Shown piece after piece: positions 1 to 11,335 of a stretch of 64,000 nucleotides of DNA (within the stretch, counting starts at the first letter, position 1; each line of letters begins with the position of its first letter). The position numbers were made by a program, and so were the translations under genes. Origin of the DNA: Aedes albopictus. Its lineage: Eukaryota; Arthropoda; Insecta; Diptera; Culicidae. The stretch covers positions 290,142,256 to 290,206,255 of the forward strand of contig NC_085138.1 in assembly GCF_035046485.1 (NCBI RefSeq). Direction: 5' to 3'. Under the pieces are notes generated by a model, which was given only the letters and a program-made list of their open reading frames with translations, had not been told where the DNA came from and ran no database searches.

Positions 1-44
1 ATTTCCATATTGAGTCTCAAATAAGCGATATTCATAACATAATT

Positions 45-108
45 ACATAATCGTAATGGCTACGGTTAGTGGCGCCAATCGTTTAGTTTAGACGTATTGT
101 AAGCAACG
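45..108 (+). mobile_element. 5' half of a tRNA-derived (Feilai-like) SINE, split by the next element
   Basis: The sequence aligns by eye with the head of the intact SINE at 57061-57280: a GGCTACGGTTAGTGGC stretch matches its A-box region, and TTTAGACGTATTGTAAG matches its CTAGACATTTCGTAAG. It stops at the left border of the foldback element and resumes at 1776. The two halves join into one continuous SINE head once the 5-bp duplication CAACG is counted once. Left end approximate. Confidence 0.6.
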
Positions 109-1775
109 CACAGTGGCTGATTTCGTCATTTTAGCGCGCTTAATTAATAACTTTTTAACCATGACGTTTAGCATCATGGTGTCTTCGAGAAAGTTTTTTG
201 CTGTAATAAGGAGTTTCTTTTGAGCTATTGTAAAAAAATGATCAATCCCCCTAAAAGTGAGATAGAAAATTTATTTTTTGCATTTTTCAAGATACAAGGT
301 TGGTGTCTTCACAAAAGTTGTAGATAATGTTATTTGAAGCAACTTTGTCAAAGACGTCAAGTTTGTAACTCCGTTACTTTTCAAGATACGTTACGTTTTT
401 TATCATCAGCCCCTTGAAAAGGGTTTTTGCGCAATAACTTTCGAAGGATTGATTCTACATTTTTCTGATGTTCTACAAAGTTATAGATAATGGTAAAACA
501 CATAACTTCGCCGAACACGACATTCTTCTAATTTCTAAAATAAAATAGTTATAACGGTTTTTATAGTTTTTTGGGCCATATTTCAAGCATATATAACCTA
601 GCTATATTCAATTATATGCAAATTTCCTTTTAAGCATGTGAATATACAAGTAATTGCCTCTCTTAGAAAGCCAAAACCATCAAACTGTAAGAGACTGTAA
701 GATGGTTTTTGTACAGAAACTTTCAACCATCTATGTTACTTTTATATGGGATTTATTCATATCTTCACCATATTTTTTTGAGAGTTCATTACAGCTTGCA
801 TTTTTATTGTTATTGTAAATGTGTGAATATATAGAAAGAGTTGTGGTGCATTCTGCAACATTCATGAAGTACGTTACATTAAAACTTACCATCTACTTCT
901 ATTTTCTGACTAACTGACAGTGCTGCATGTAGTCCACGAAAAGAGCGAACGAAGTGCCACTTTTTCTTTAATTCTAAACTTGCGCGTGACATATTTTGTG
1001 AACGCTCCCTCTAGTACATGTCTACAATAGTTATAGCTAGTTATAAATCTTATTGTACTTTACAGTAAAGTGCTGTTTAATCGTGATCTGACAAAACAAG
1101 TAACACTTTATGCGTGGTGAAGATATGAATAAATCCCATATAAAAGTAACATAGATGGTTGAAAGTTTCTGTACAAAAACCATCTTACAGTCTCTTACAG
1201 TTATATGGTTTTGGCTTTCTAAGAGAGGCAATTACTTGTATATTCACATGCTTAAAAGGAAATTTGCATATAATTGCCTATAGCTAGGTTATATATGCTT
1301 GAAATATGGCCCAAAAAACTATAAAAACCGTTATAACTATTTTATTTTAGAAATTAGAAGAATGTCGTGTTCGGCGAAGTTATGTGTTTTACCATTATCT
1401 ATAACTTTGTAGAACATCAGAAAAATGTAGAATCAGTCCTTCGAAAGTTATTGCGCAAAAACCCTTTTCAAGGGGCTGATGATAAAAAACGTAACGTATC
1501 TTGAAAAGTAACGGAGTTACAAACTTGACGTCTTTGACAAAGTTGCTCCAAATAACATTATCTACAACTTTTGTGAAGACACCAACCTTGTATCTTGAAA
1601 AATGCAAAAAATAAATTTTCTATCTCACTTTTAGGGGGATTGATCATTTTTTACAATAGCTCAAAAGAAGCTCCTTATTATAGCGAAAAACTTTCTCGAA
1701 GACACCATGACGCTAAACGTCAAGGTTAAAAAGTTATTAATTAAGCGCGCTAAAATGACAAAATCAGCCACTGTG
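109..1775. mobile_element. Foldback element with Transib-type ends
   Basis: Two inverted arms of about 660 bp (109-770 and 1116-1775) flank a 345-bp spacer. They are near-identical reverse complements end to end. Outer ends read CACAGTGGCTGATTT on both sides. The 5-bp repeat CAACG abuts both borders (104-108 and 1776-1780). Removing the insert plus one CAACG restores a SINE. Known of the Transib family: ends begin with the heptamer CACWRTG and the duplication is 5 bp and GC-rich. CACAGTG is also the V(D)J signal heptamer. No transposase frame is present, so movement would need an enzyme supplied from elsewhere. A 6-bp duplication GCAACG with a one-base asymmetric end is an alternative reading. 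Confidence 0.72.
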
Positions 1776-1850
1776 CAACGGCGTGTGAGTTCAATTCCCA
1801 CTCCAACAAAATAAAAACTCTTCATTGGGCCACTGGCAGGCACGGGAAAA
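1776..1850 (+). mobile_element. 3' half of the SINE split by the foldback element
   Basis: GTGAGTTCAATTCCCACTCC matches the SINE B-box segment, followed by ATTGGGCCACTGG as in the intact copy at 57061. It is truncated after the GGGCCACTGG block and continues the half at 45-108. Confidence 0.62.
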
Positions 1851-1997
1851 TTCATTCACTCACATTCATCTCGCCAACTGCGCTCTTTGTTTTGATTGCT
1901 TTGTATCGTTCGCTCACGGTCGGATCAAACCGTTCCAATGAACTCCACCGAGTCTCAATACAAATGAACTGCAGAAAGAAAGATTGCATAAAGAGAA

Positions 1998-2157
1998 GGG
2001 GCTGTCCATAAACCACGTGGTCATGAGGGGGGGGGGGGGTGTTCGGCCAATGAGCATTTTGTATGGACGAATAAAAAAAATTGTATGGACAAATGACCAC
2101 GCGGGGGGGGGGTTGAGAAGTCCCAAAAAAATGACCACGTGGTTTATGGACAGCCCC
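1998..2157 (+). mobile_element. 160-bp MITE, GGGGCTGTCC family, copy 1
   Basis: Perfect terminal inverted repeats begin GGGGCTGTCCATAAACCACG. The flanking 3-bp duplication is GAA (1995-1997, 2158-2160). The interior has a run of G at 2028-2039, a second at about 2103-2112, and two TTGTATGGAC motifs. Same family as 16949-17117, 56650-56831 and the truncated 7163 copy. No coding capacity. Confidence 0.85.
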
Positions 2158-2160
2158 GAA

Positions 2161-3999
2161 TGGCACCGAAGCAATTGAATCATGTCGATCGTGGTTCTTC
2201 GGTTGGGCCGTGATTCAATGAATCTTTCCGCGAACGTTCACACACGAATCAAATTTTGGATTCAGTGTGAATGAAAGATTGCATTCGCGTGATTGTTATG
2301 ACAATATTATTTTGCGGGTTTGGTGCGTTTTCTTAATTTATTGCTAGATGGGAAAGTAAAGCCTGTCTATTCGTGTTATATGTCCTTGGTCGTGTGAGGG
2401 CAAAGGGGGAAAATGCGTTGACCTTGGCGGAGACATTGTGCAGATGGTGCGGCGCGGAAACGGTTGATTCGGTAAAATATATCTACTATTGTACCATGCA
2501 TCATGATGAGATGTGCTAGCTTTCTATCAGAAAATATTTCCACATACTTCTACCGTACTTGAATGCATGCATGTCTACCGCGCCGCCGGGACATTGATGA
2601 GGATCAAACTCGCCGATTTGTGCCTGATTTGCCTGAACGATAAATATTTGACCACTTTTGACAAATACATTGCGGCTTTTTCTTTGATTTGTTTTTTGAG
2701 AGTGACAAATATTTTTGTTTGCCCTGTACTCCTTGGCCAAAATGTAACTGTCAAAACTAGTGAAATAGTGAAATCTTTGGTTAAAATTAAAAACATAAAC
2801 AAACCAGAGTAATGATTCTCCTGATCTATTAAAACACGGTACAATATAGCGGTAGTATTTTCTTTCCTTTGTCAAGTATGTAAACTTGATAATATATTGC
2901 CCTTTTCCGGTTATATTATAATAATATTATTGTTTTCCTAAATCAGAAATTAGCCCATCTTTGCTATAAGCCCAAATAAATAATGTACGTTTGGCGATGT
3001 TATCCACATGCACTAGTAAAATTTCCTGATTTCAAATTACGTGGAAATCCATAGACCCTTTCATATTTACCATCGATACTAGTTAATTTCCTAATTAGTT
3101 AAAACACGCAATTGCTTAATACCCCCAACAAACGGGATAGATAAAACTAGCACCATAAGCATCAGCGGCAGTACGACGAACGAAACGAAAGAATCGCCGC
3201 GATTGAAGGAATGCATTCACGTGTGATCCTTTCAAGACATTCGCCTTGCGATTGCAGTCCCGTACCGAATGAGTCAACGGGTGAACGTGAACAACGATGA
3301 ACGCTGCCATAATTTTTGTGTATTTGCTTTTTCCCCTTCATTCTCCTGAGTGCGTAACACACCATGTACAGGATTGCTGGGATTGTGTTTAGTTCCACGA
3401 GAATGTTTGTGAGAGAGCTCGAAATGAATGAATCGTGAACGATTATTTCCATGCCTGGCCACTGGGAGTCGCATATTTTGTCCATTTGTTGGTAGACAAC
3501 AGAGAAATTGCAGTTACAGTAAACAGTAACGTCGGCGATTATAAGAGATTAATCAACGTAATTTGTTAGACTAAAAGCCGAAATTTCCAGAAAGTCCATT
3601 TGACATCTTTTTGTTTAATTTTATCCTGATCTATATTTTGGATTGGAACAAAAGAACTGCTATGGTATATATAGGCTACACTAGACAAGATCAGAATAAT
3701 ACCAAACAAACTGCCACAGAATTGATCGTAAAGGTTCAAAGGAATCTTATTCCTTTTGGGAAATTAAGCTGTGCAGTTGCTGTAGTAATTATATATTTTC
3801 ACTCTAAACCACTTTTTAAGAGCTTGAGCTGGATTGGCCAACCGTGGATGCTGCTTCAGTATCACCACTCACACAAGGAATCAATGAGATCTACCGGGGA
3901 CTAGCAGTCATCTTCAGCGTGTGAGCGTTGGTGATCTTCTATTTTTGGGGCGAGAATGGCGCCTGCCACGTCAGGTCCCGAGCAGAAGAAACTAGCTGA
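2161..3999. other. No recognisable feature
   Basis: AT-rich sequence with only short, unsupported open frames on both strands. No terminal repeats, tandem arrays or protein motifs were seen. Confidence 0.5.
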
Positions 4000-4355
4000 A
4001 GAATACCTAGCTCAGGTATGGAAAACCGAATACCTACAACCTGAATGAGGTATTAAGAAGCCCTGCATAAGAGGTATAATACCTAAAATAATAACTGGTG
4101 TGTATTCTGTGCATAACACGTGAATAATGATATCAGGTATGGCAATACCTAAATAATAATCGGCGATTTTTCCATACAAATACTGATTTTTCCATAATTG
4201 AATAATACCTCAAGCAGTCCTCAGCACCAAATCAATAATAACTCGTCGAGGTATTTTATAAATACCTAGTAAATACCAAAATAAGCTATTTAAAATATGT
4301 ACCTGGATAACTGACTAATACCTCGTACTGGTATGATACCTGATTTTGGTATGCT
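4000..4355. repeat. AGGTAT/ATACCT-rich interspersed repeat
   Basis: About a dozen copies of ATACCT or its complement AGGTAT are scattered through 350 bp, often paired as short palindromes (for example 4069-4083 and 4331-4340). The edges are soft and no target duplication was found. It may be a decayed MITE with internal repeats. Confidence 0.5.
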
Positions 4356-4836
4356 GCAGTTATGTGCCAGTTATTCGTTCCTGCTGGGGGTTGTCGGTCA
4401 ATGTGGAAAAGGAAAGTGATGATTGCAATCATGTGTATCCACATCAGACCGATATACCTCTGCATCTGCTCAAATTCATGCGAATGTTGGAGTGTTGATG
4501 GGATATGGTTGGCTTGGCAGAGGATTCACACATTGGTGCGTGTATGCCAGGCGGGCACTCTAAACCACTTTTTGAGAATAGAATATTGCTTGTTGACTCA
4601 TGTATGCATACTTATCGACTACTAATATTTATGGGAAGTTTAGATCAGAAAAAAGATCGATTAACCCTTTTTTGTTAGGTTTTTTTTTTCATAGCAACCA
4701 GTTGTTTTATCTACTGTGGTAGGGCCGTTCAAGCTACAAAAGCATATATTTCTCATATTCTGGACTGCAGAATACATACAACCATACTGAGCTAACATAC
4801 ATATTTACAGTTTAACAGCAAGTATTATTTTATCAA
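4356..4836. other. No recognisable feature
   Basis: Short frames only. An AT-rich stretch precedes the next MITE. Confidence 0.45.
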
Positions 4837-5195
4837 TAGGACACGTTCATTGTAGTACTAGAATTGTAGTAATGAGCTGAATTTTTGTATGGTGAGAAGG
4901 CGAATTCTCCGTTTCTGCAAGGAAATGATGCAAAAAGCGTGGGTATTATGATTCCTTGCCTAATTTGATGCCGTTTGAGCAAAACTTTGGGTAACTGTTT
5001 TGTTTAAATTGCAAGAAAGGGAGACAACGACAACAATGTTGCCCAAAGTTTTGCTCAAACAGCATTAAATTAGGCAATAAATCGTAATACCCACGCATTT
5101 TGCATCATTTCCCTGAAGAATCGGAGAATTCACCTTCTCACCATACAAAAATTCAGCTCATTACTACAAATGTAGTACTTCCTGATTGCGTCCTA
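4837..5195. mobile_element. 360-bp foldback MITE
   Basis: Arms 4837-4998 and 5037-5195 are inverted copies sharing GTAGTAATGAGCTGAATTTT, CCATACAAAAATTCAGCTCA and the outer ATAGGAC block. The loop is about 38 bp. The outer ends are more diverged than the inner arms. No clear target duplication and no coding capacity. Confidence 0.65.
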
Positions 5196-5589
5196 TTTTA
5201 TTCAAAAATGGTGTAGACATCAAGAAAGCTTGAACATATCCACGAATATTCATGTGCTAAATTACGATGAGTTTGAATATAATGCATTGAAAACACATGC
5301 CAAAACTGCAATGCGATCATTTTATTGAATATTTTTTGAATTGCAAAATTGCCATTCTTCAAGTACGTTTGGTATGGGGTTTCCAAAGTGTTAGGTCCCT
5401 TTTTATTGAAAATTATTATGATTGCATAAAAAACACTTCTTTTTATCTATACTTATCTTATTATTGTTATATTCTTTGCATGATCTGTCTGAAATAGTGC
5501 TCTACCACAGCAACCAAATAATTATTCAAGGACTACCACATCTTGAGTCGTGCAATGTTGTTCAACTACAATTCACTAAAACAATTGAT
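5196..5589. other. No recognisable feature
   Basis: AT-rich DNA between a MITE and a LINE remnant. No motif stands out. Confidence 0.4.
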
Positions 5590-5692
5590 GAGCTTAACAC
5601 ACGGCAGACTTTCATGGGCTGGTCACATCACACGGCTGCCGGAAAACGAAATGCGAACATTATACAAGGGAGGAAGCTATAAGGATCATACT
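5590..5692 (+). pseudogene. LINE ORF2 C-terminal fragment
   Basis: One frame reads RLSWAGHITRLPENEMRT. This matches the conserved 'GRLRWAGHVVRMPD' tail that follows the reverse transcriptase in a LINE family also present at 37663-38295 and 57905-58310. Only about 30 residues remain and no flanking LINE sequence was recognised, so it is a dead scrap. Confidence 0.55.
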
Positions 5693-6344
5693 CGGTCGTG
5701 AAAACGTTATTGAATTGTTTGTAGTTGGGTAGGTTTTAACTGAATTTAAAACTCTAGGTGATAAAAAGGTCCAGTGGATATGATTTCTTCATAAGGCATT
5801 GATACCCGGGATGAAATAGAGTTCAAAAGTAGCAAGTAAGTAATTAAGTATACTATTCTCAGATATTTCTCACGATTTTTTTGTCTATTAGACACTAAAG
5901 ATTTGGTCGAAGCTAAATCATCAACAAAAAATGCTCTAATGTACTGCAATTCAATAGAAAATCTTCAAATATGATTTATTTCATTTTTCACCGATAGAAT
6001 ATTTTGAACCAAGGTTTTTCAACTTCATAAAACTCCCTTATTGAAATATTTTTATACAGGACCTTCATAGTTACATATGCAGCGTAGGTCCTACTCAAGT
6101 AACCATTAGCACTATATGCTGCTTTTTTTTGGCTCACATGGCTATTAAGCTGCCAATATAGAGCGTGTCAGCTCCTTATTAGCATTATGTTAGTTCTTAG
6201 GTGAGTTATAGTGACTCGTGGTTACTTCGGTTTGTTTCGTTCAATAAAGGACAAGGTACTTGGAGTACATAGCAACAATTTTCTCGAGCACAAATCTAAA
6301 GTACCATCAAACGTATTCGACCGAAAATGTATCCTTACAGAGTA
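5693..6344. other. No recognisable feature
   Basis: No coding potential, terminal repeats or tandem structure seen. Confidence 0.4.
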
Positions 6345-7510
6345 GAGCAAAAGGTGGTTTCTGGGGCGTTTCAGGAGATTCAAGGGGTTTCAGCGGGGTA
6401 CCAGGTGATCTCATAGGGTTTTCGCGCATCTGAGGGCATTTTCAAAAGCATTGCAGAGAGTTTCAGAGGATTTTCGACTGGTTTTGGAGGTGTTACAGGT
6501 ACGTTGTCGCGAGTTTTGGAGGATCTTAGATGCGTTACATGGGGTCCAATTGGGTATTGGGGCTTCGGAGGCATTTTCGGCTGGTTTTAGTGGCGTTTTT
6601 GGGGGTCTCAAGTGTATTACATAACGTCTTGGATGGATTTTAAATGAACGCATTTCAGGAAGTTTCAGAGCATTTTTGGCGGGATGCGGAGACGTTACAA
6701 AGGCATTTTCATGAGTTTCGGAGGGTCTCAGGTGCGTTACATGAGGTTTGAGGGAAATTTAGGGGGGGGGGGGGCGATTGTGGTTAACAGAGTTTTTGGG
6801 AAGTTTCAGAGCATTTTCGGCGGGACTCAGAGGCGTTACGGAAGCATTGTTGGGAATCTTGGAGGGTCTCAGGTGCATTACATGGAATTCGAGGGAGTTT
6901 TAGATGATTTTGTGGGTAAGGTAGTTTCAGAGTATTTTCGGCGGGATTCTGAGGCATTGCGGAGGCGATACGAAAGAGTTTTTAACGATTCTGGAGAGAC
7001 TCAGGTGCGTTACATGGAGTCCCAGGAGGTTTTAAGGGGGTTTTGCAGGCATTTCAGAGCATTTTGTGCTGGATTCAGAGGCGTTATGAAGGCGTTACGA
7101 TTGCGTTTTCGGGGATTTTGGAGAGTATCAGGTTCGTTACATGGGATTCGTGTGGTTTTTAAGGGGCTGTCCATAAACCACGTGGTCATGAGGGGGGGGG
7201 GGGTTCGGCCAATGACCATTTTGTATGGACAAATAAAAAATTGTGTATGGACTAATGACCACGCGGGGGGGGGGGCTGTGGTGGGCGCTTATAAAAAACC
7301 TCTAAGAACACCCTTAAAATTTTCCAGAAATTCCGTGAAACGCTCTGCAATGACTCTGAAATGCCTTAAAATGCCCTTGAAACTCCTTGTAATGCCTTTA
7401 AAAGACTCCTGAAATCCCCTTAAACAAGACTCCTCGGAACTCCCTTTGATTGGGTTCTCTAGGAACATTCTGGAAATCACCTTAAGCCTATCTGAAATGC
7501 CTTGGAGTAA
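6345..7510 (+). repeat. Degenerate minisatellite composite (left part)
   Basis: Loose tandem units of roughly 110-160 bp recur, built on phrases such as GGTCTCAGGTGCGTTACATG, TTTCAGAGCATTTTCGGC and GAGGCGTTACG. From about 7300 the phrases switch to the complementary style (CTGAAATGCCTTAAAATGCC). The same composite occurs at 17400-18330 and 41665-41960. It resumes after the LTR at 11209. The frames across it are by-products of the repeat. Confidence 0.65.
7163..7277 (+). mobile_element. GGGGCTGTCC MITE, truncated copy
   Basis: The left end GGGGCTGTCCATAAACCACG, the poly-G tract, the TTGTATGGAC motif and the second G-run match the full copies. The sequence leaves the family after the second G-run, so the right terminal repeat is missing. 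Inserted in the degenerate minisatellite. Confidence 0.75.
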
Positions 7511-9354
7511 GACCTGTAACGTCATTTAGAACCCTATTCGTGTTTTTCGTTCCATTGATACGTTTCATGTATATGTTATACTAGTGTTCGTTATGAATTT
7601 AACTAAACTGACAGCATTATTAAGCTTAGCAAGGACGCAAACCCGGCGATACGCCATCTATAACTTAAGTAAAGAATCACGTTAATTGCCACATTTCAAA
7701 TCTATTGCGTCGTAGAGAATTAACCAGAACTGCTCTCGAAACTCCAACTAAATGCGCCGTAGTTGCATAAGAAAACTCCTAAATCAGCCAACTAAAACAA
7801 AAGGAACAATAGGTAGGAATTGTAATCATTTAAATTAGCCCAACCAAGTTTAAATCTAGCTCGCGATTGTTCGTTCAGAATAGTGGAGTGCTTCGAACAG
7901 TTAACATCGCAAGTTGTCGGAGTGATTAAAAAGATCAGTTTGAGATTTTGAAACAAATTTTTGGTTTTGCTGAGCTAATTTGAACTAAACTCGAAGTAAG
8001 TTTTGGGAGTTTTTAGTCTTTTTAAGGAAATTTAATGTGAAATTGGTGTCTTTGTGCAGATTATTTGAATTTGTCGAGTGAGACAAAGTCTTGTTGAGAC
8101 TGTGCCTGATTTGTAGAGTGTTTCGGCTAATTCTAAATTCAGGTAAGCCTAATTAATAGGAAAAGTGATCAAATTTAGTGAAGATCCACGTTGAACAGGC
8201 CCTCCTTGCCCAACTTGGGCGGCTAGTCTGGGGTGAAAATCATCCCACAGACGCAGCGAAGACTACCACCAACCATCATCAGCAGGCTGTAAGTTGACGC
8301 GTAACCAACCTGACTATCCACCGACGTGCAAATTAGCTACCATTCCGGTGACGTTTGAGTGACGACTCGTCCGCCAATAAGTCGTACGGCGCACTATGGG
8401 CCAGAAATCAAAATTTCGCGACAAAATTCAAAAAAGTTGTTTTTTTTTTTAAGATCAATCAATTTTCAAATATGTATGATTGTTTGGGCTATGTTTGATT
8501 GAATACCGACTGATCTTTTTGATTTGTAACAAAATTGTATCGTTTTTTGTATGGAGAAACTTCTTATAAGCGAAAAATCTCTTTAAGTTTAAATTATAAT
8601 TTTACAATGTTTACTCAAATTGTACAGTATATTTGCCAATTTGTTCAAAAATTAGAAGTATTCGACCGTATTCGACATGCAACCGATCTAGGAAGCTAGT
8701 TGAGACTCTTCTTTTTCGGATGCTACCGGACTTTTTTGCGGGAATTTGCAGGAAATCAAAATATAATGATTTAAGCGCATGCGTTAATTTTACAATGTTT
8801 TACGCTTAAAGCACAACCATTCACCCTTAGATAGACTTTTGCCATTACGACGCGATCTCTTTATCGCTTGCGACACAATACACATAGCAACATACTACTA
8901 TTATTCTGGAAGGTTTCGTTTCAGGTAAGTCTGTGATTGTAGACGTTTGAATCAATATCACACACTTACTAAAAGTACAAAGATTCGGTACATCAATTCG
9001 TGTAGTCAATTATGATTTTTAATAATCTCAATTTATGTGTAGATGTCATGTATGTATAGTTTTTGGTGAAAAAATTCGCTGCTCAGGTGTTTCGGATGTC
9101 AGAATGCCACTTAGCCGAATTATGTTCAAAATAATCCAGAGACCTCTTTTCGCATTCTAGCTGCCAATTTGATCATCATTAATTTTTCCTTCTTCCTTCC
9201 TCCAATCATTCACTATTCTTTCGTATTTTACAATTCAGGGATTAGTTGGCGTTAAAACTGTCAATATTTTATCAGAGATTTTTCCTCCTTTTAATCGAAG
9301 GGGATGATTTTGAGTTATACTGACGTAGTGAACAGTGGCACGATCGTTTCTTCT

Positions 9355-9443
9355 TCAGCCAAACGGCATTCAGCCAAGTTACGTTCGGCCAAATGGCGTT
9401 CGGCCAAGCGGCAATCAGCCAAATGACACTCGGCCAAATGACT
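9355..9443 (+). repeat. Short minisatellite, about 17-bp unit
   Basis: Five to six imperfect units of TTCGGCCAAATGGCA type lie in a row inside the Transib-type element. Every unit keeps GCCAA; the spacer varies. Confidence 0.75.
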
Positions 9444-9571
9444 TGGAGTCGGTATTTGAGCAATAAATTGTGTTCGCTCTTCGATCATATGTACAAGTGG
9501 GATGGATATATTTGCGATTAGGGAAAATATTTGATTTTCCTTATAATATTTAAAATGTCGTGTCATTGATA

Positions 9572-9642
9572 GGCTCGGTAGCTTAATCGGTAAAACACTT
9601 GTGTACCATATAAGGGTCGTGAGTTGAAATCTCACTTGAGCT
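9572..9642 (+). pseudogene. tRNA-like sequence (tRNA pseudogene or SINE head)
   Basis: The 71-nt span can form an acceptor stem GGCTCGG/TTGAGCT with wobbles, an anticodon arm CTTGT/ATAAG around the loop GTACCAT, and a perfect T stem GTGAG/CTCAC around TTGAAAT. TAGCTTAATCGG resembles a pol III A box and GAGTTGAAATC a B box. The D arm does not pair well. The anticodon would be ACC, which is not a normal eukaryotic glycine anticodon, so a functional tRNA is unlikely. Confidence 0.55.
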
Positions 9643-11208
9643 GTGGGTTTATTCCTAATTTCACTAATAATGTATCCATCTGTACATATGTATGTACGTT
9701 GAGTTTATTTAAAATTCCAATTTTGATTGATATACCGAAACTTTGCACATTGAGTAAGTCTGTGGTCTTGATTTTAAAAGCTTATAATCACATTTATATT
9801 TGAAACATAACCTTCCAGAATGAAAGTTGTTTGTTGCTTTGTATATTGTTTCACAAGCCATAAAGTCATAGCGTCGTAATGGCAAGAGTGGATGATAATT
9901 GAAGCACAGCGTGAAATATTGTAAAATCTTAGCAAGCACTCAAATCACTCTAACTTGGCTTCCCGCAAATTCCCGCAAAAAAGTCCGATAGCATTCGAAA
10001 AAGAAGAGTCTAATCTAGCATCCTAGACCGGTTGCATGTCGAATACAGTCGAATACTCCTACTTTTTGAACACATTGACAAATAAACCGTAAAATTTGAG
10101 TAAATAATGTAAAATTTATTTTTAAACTTTAAAGCATCGCTATTTGTGCATCAAATATGCAAAATATACTAAATTTACTTTTAGGAAATGTATGCGTTAT
10201 ATTTTTAATTCACATTTTTCACCACAAATCACATTTTTCTTAATATTGGTTAAAATCGAGAATTTTCGCTCATAAGAAGTTTCTCCATACAAAAAACGAT
10301 ACAATTTTGTTACAAATCGAAAAATTCAGTCGGTAAATAATCAAACATAGCCCAAACAATCATACAAATATGAAAATTTATTGATCTTAGAAAAACAACT
10401 TTTTGGACTTTTGTCGCGAAATTTTGATTTCTGGCCCATAGTGCGGCGTGAGCTCAAGTCCAATAGGAAGCTCATCACTCCACTGCGAGGGGACGCATCT
10501 ACCCCGTAACCGACGCCGACGCACGAGTCAACGGGTGGTTTACCGGTCGCTGACGTAAGTTTGGCCTGTTTCTGGTGAGTAAGTCGAACCAACTGCTGGG
10601 AGTATTTTTCTGCGTGGGAAAACCGACGAGGGATCGATAGTCAAGGTCAGATCTGCCTGAAGAGATAGTTTTTTTCTTGCGCAAATTGGATATCCGAACG
10701 ATACAATCAGATCACGTGACGTCACAGTTAGGATTAGGTTTTCTTGAATTTGGATTTGAATAAATTTAAATAAGGCAATTGTTGGAACTCGATAAATTTA
10801 AATTTTAGTTGTTTTGTAGAATTAACGTCGTTTGAATTGCATTTTTTAATAAACTTACTTCTAGATTAGTTAGGTTACTCCATTTGTTTTAAATACGTCA
10901 CAAGTTGTTATTATTCTAGGTTTAAGATTGGTTTTGGGTTCTTTTATTGATAAGCATTTCCCCCATTGGCTAATTTATGAGTGTTTTTTTCGGTTTCGGT
11001 AAGTTTTTGACAGAATTGGAATTAGGTTCTGGTTAGTTGGTCGGAGACGTTTGGGTTGAAAAGTGAAACTTGCGTTCTTATGAACTTTACGACCTGCCCT
11101 GAGAGGGAGGTTTCATGCCGGGTAATTTAGAAGAGTAAACGGTCCTTCTGTTCGGAAGGTGGCGCTTAAGCCGTTTGCTAAGCGTAACGGGACGGAACGT
11201 TACAGACC

Positions 11209-11335
11209 TGTTGAACCTGTTTAATTTATGCACAAATTTCCCTCATTTCATGCCTTTTTTAATGCATGCAAATTCCTATATTTATGCAGTCAGAGCCATA
11301 GGTTTAAAAAGATATTCCAGTGTATCATAAAATGC
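11209..11335 (+). repeat. Right remainder of the composite repeat
   Basis: TTTAATTTATGCAC, ATGCAGTCAGAGCCATAGG and TTCCAGTGTAT match the right end of the copy at 18350-18450. With 6345-7510 it forms one repeat split by the LTR. Confidence 0.55.

Larger units (their letters stand above)
8392..10443. mobile_element. 2.05 kb foldback element with Transib-type ends
   Basis: The ends are CACTATGGGCCAGAAATCAA on both sides, and inverted similarity runs inward to about 8745 and 9957. The heptamer CACTATG fits the Transib consensus CACWRTG. The flanking duplication CGGCG (8387-8391, 10444-10448) fits the Transib target preference CGNCG. No transposase frame is found. The interior holds a TTCGGCCAAATGGC minisatellite and a tRNA-like sequence. 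Inserted in the LTR above. Confidence 0.78.
7515..11204. mobile_element. Solo LTR (about 1.63 kb) interrupted by a DNA element
   Basis: The ends read TGTAACGT at the left and ACGTTACA at the right, fitting the TG...CA rule. A 4-bp duplication GACC flanks it (7511-7514, 11205-11208). Subtracting the internal Transib-type element plus its duplication leaves 1633 bp. No gag, protease or reverse transcriptase frame and no second LTR are present, so it reads as a solo LTR left by recombination. The flanks rejoin into the composite repeat seen uninterrupted near 18310-18440. The LTR class is unknown. A DNA element with TGTAACG ends is a less likely alternative. Confidence 0.6.

Noticed and set aside
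1998..2157. Overlapping frames of 64-104 codons around the first MITE
   Set aside because: The glycine- or proline-rich segments are translations of the G-run, and the same shadows appear at every copy of the MITE.
6684..7412. 242-codon frame
   Set aside because: It reads through the composite minisatellite and a MITE. Repeated motifs such as RYMEFEG come from the DNA repeat.
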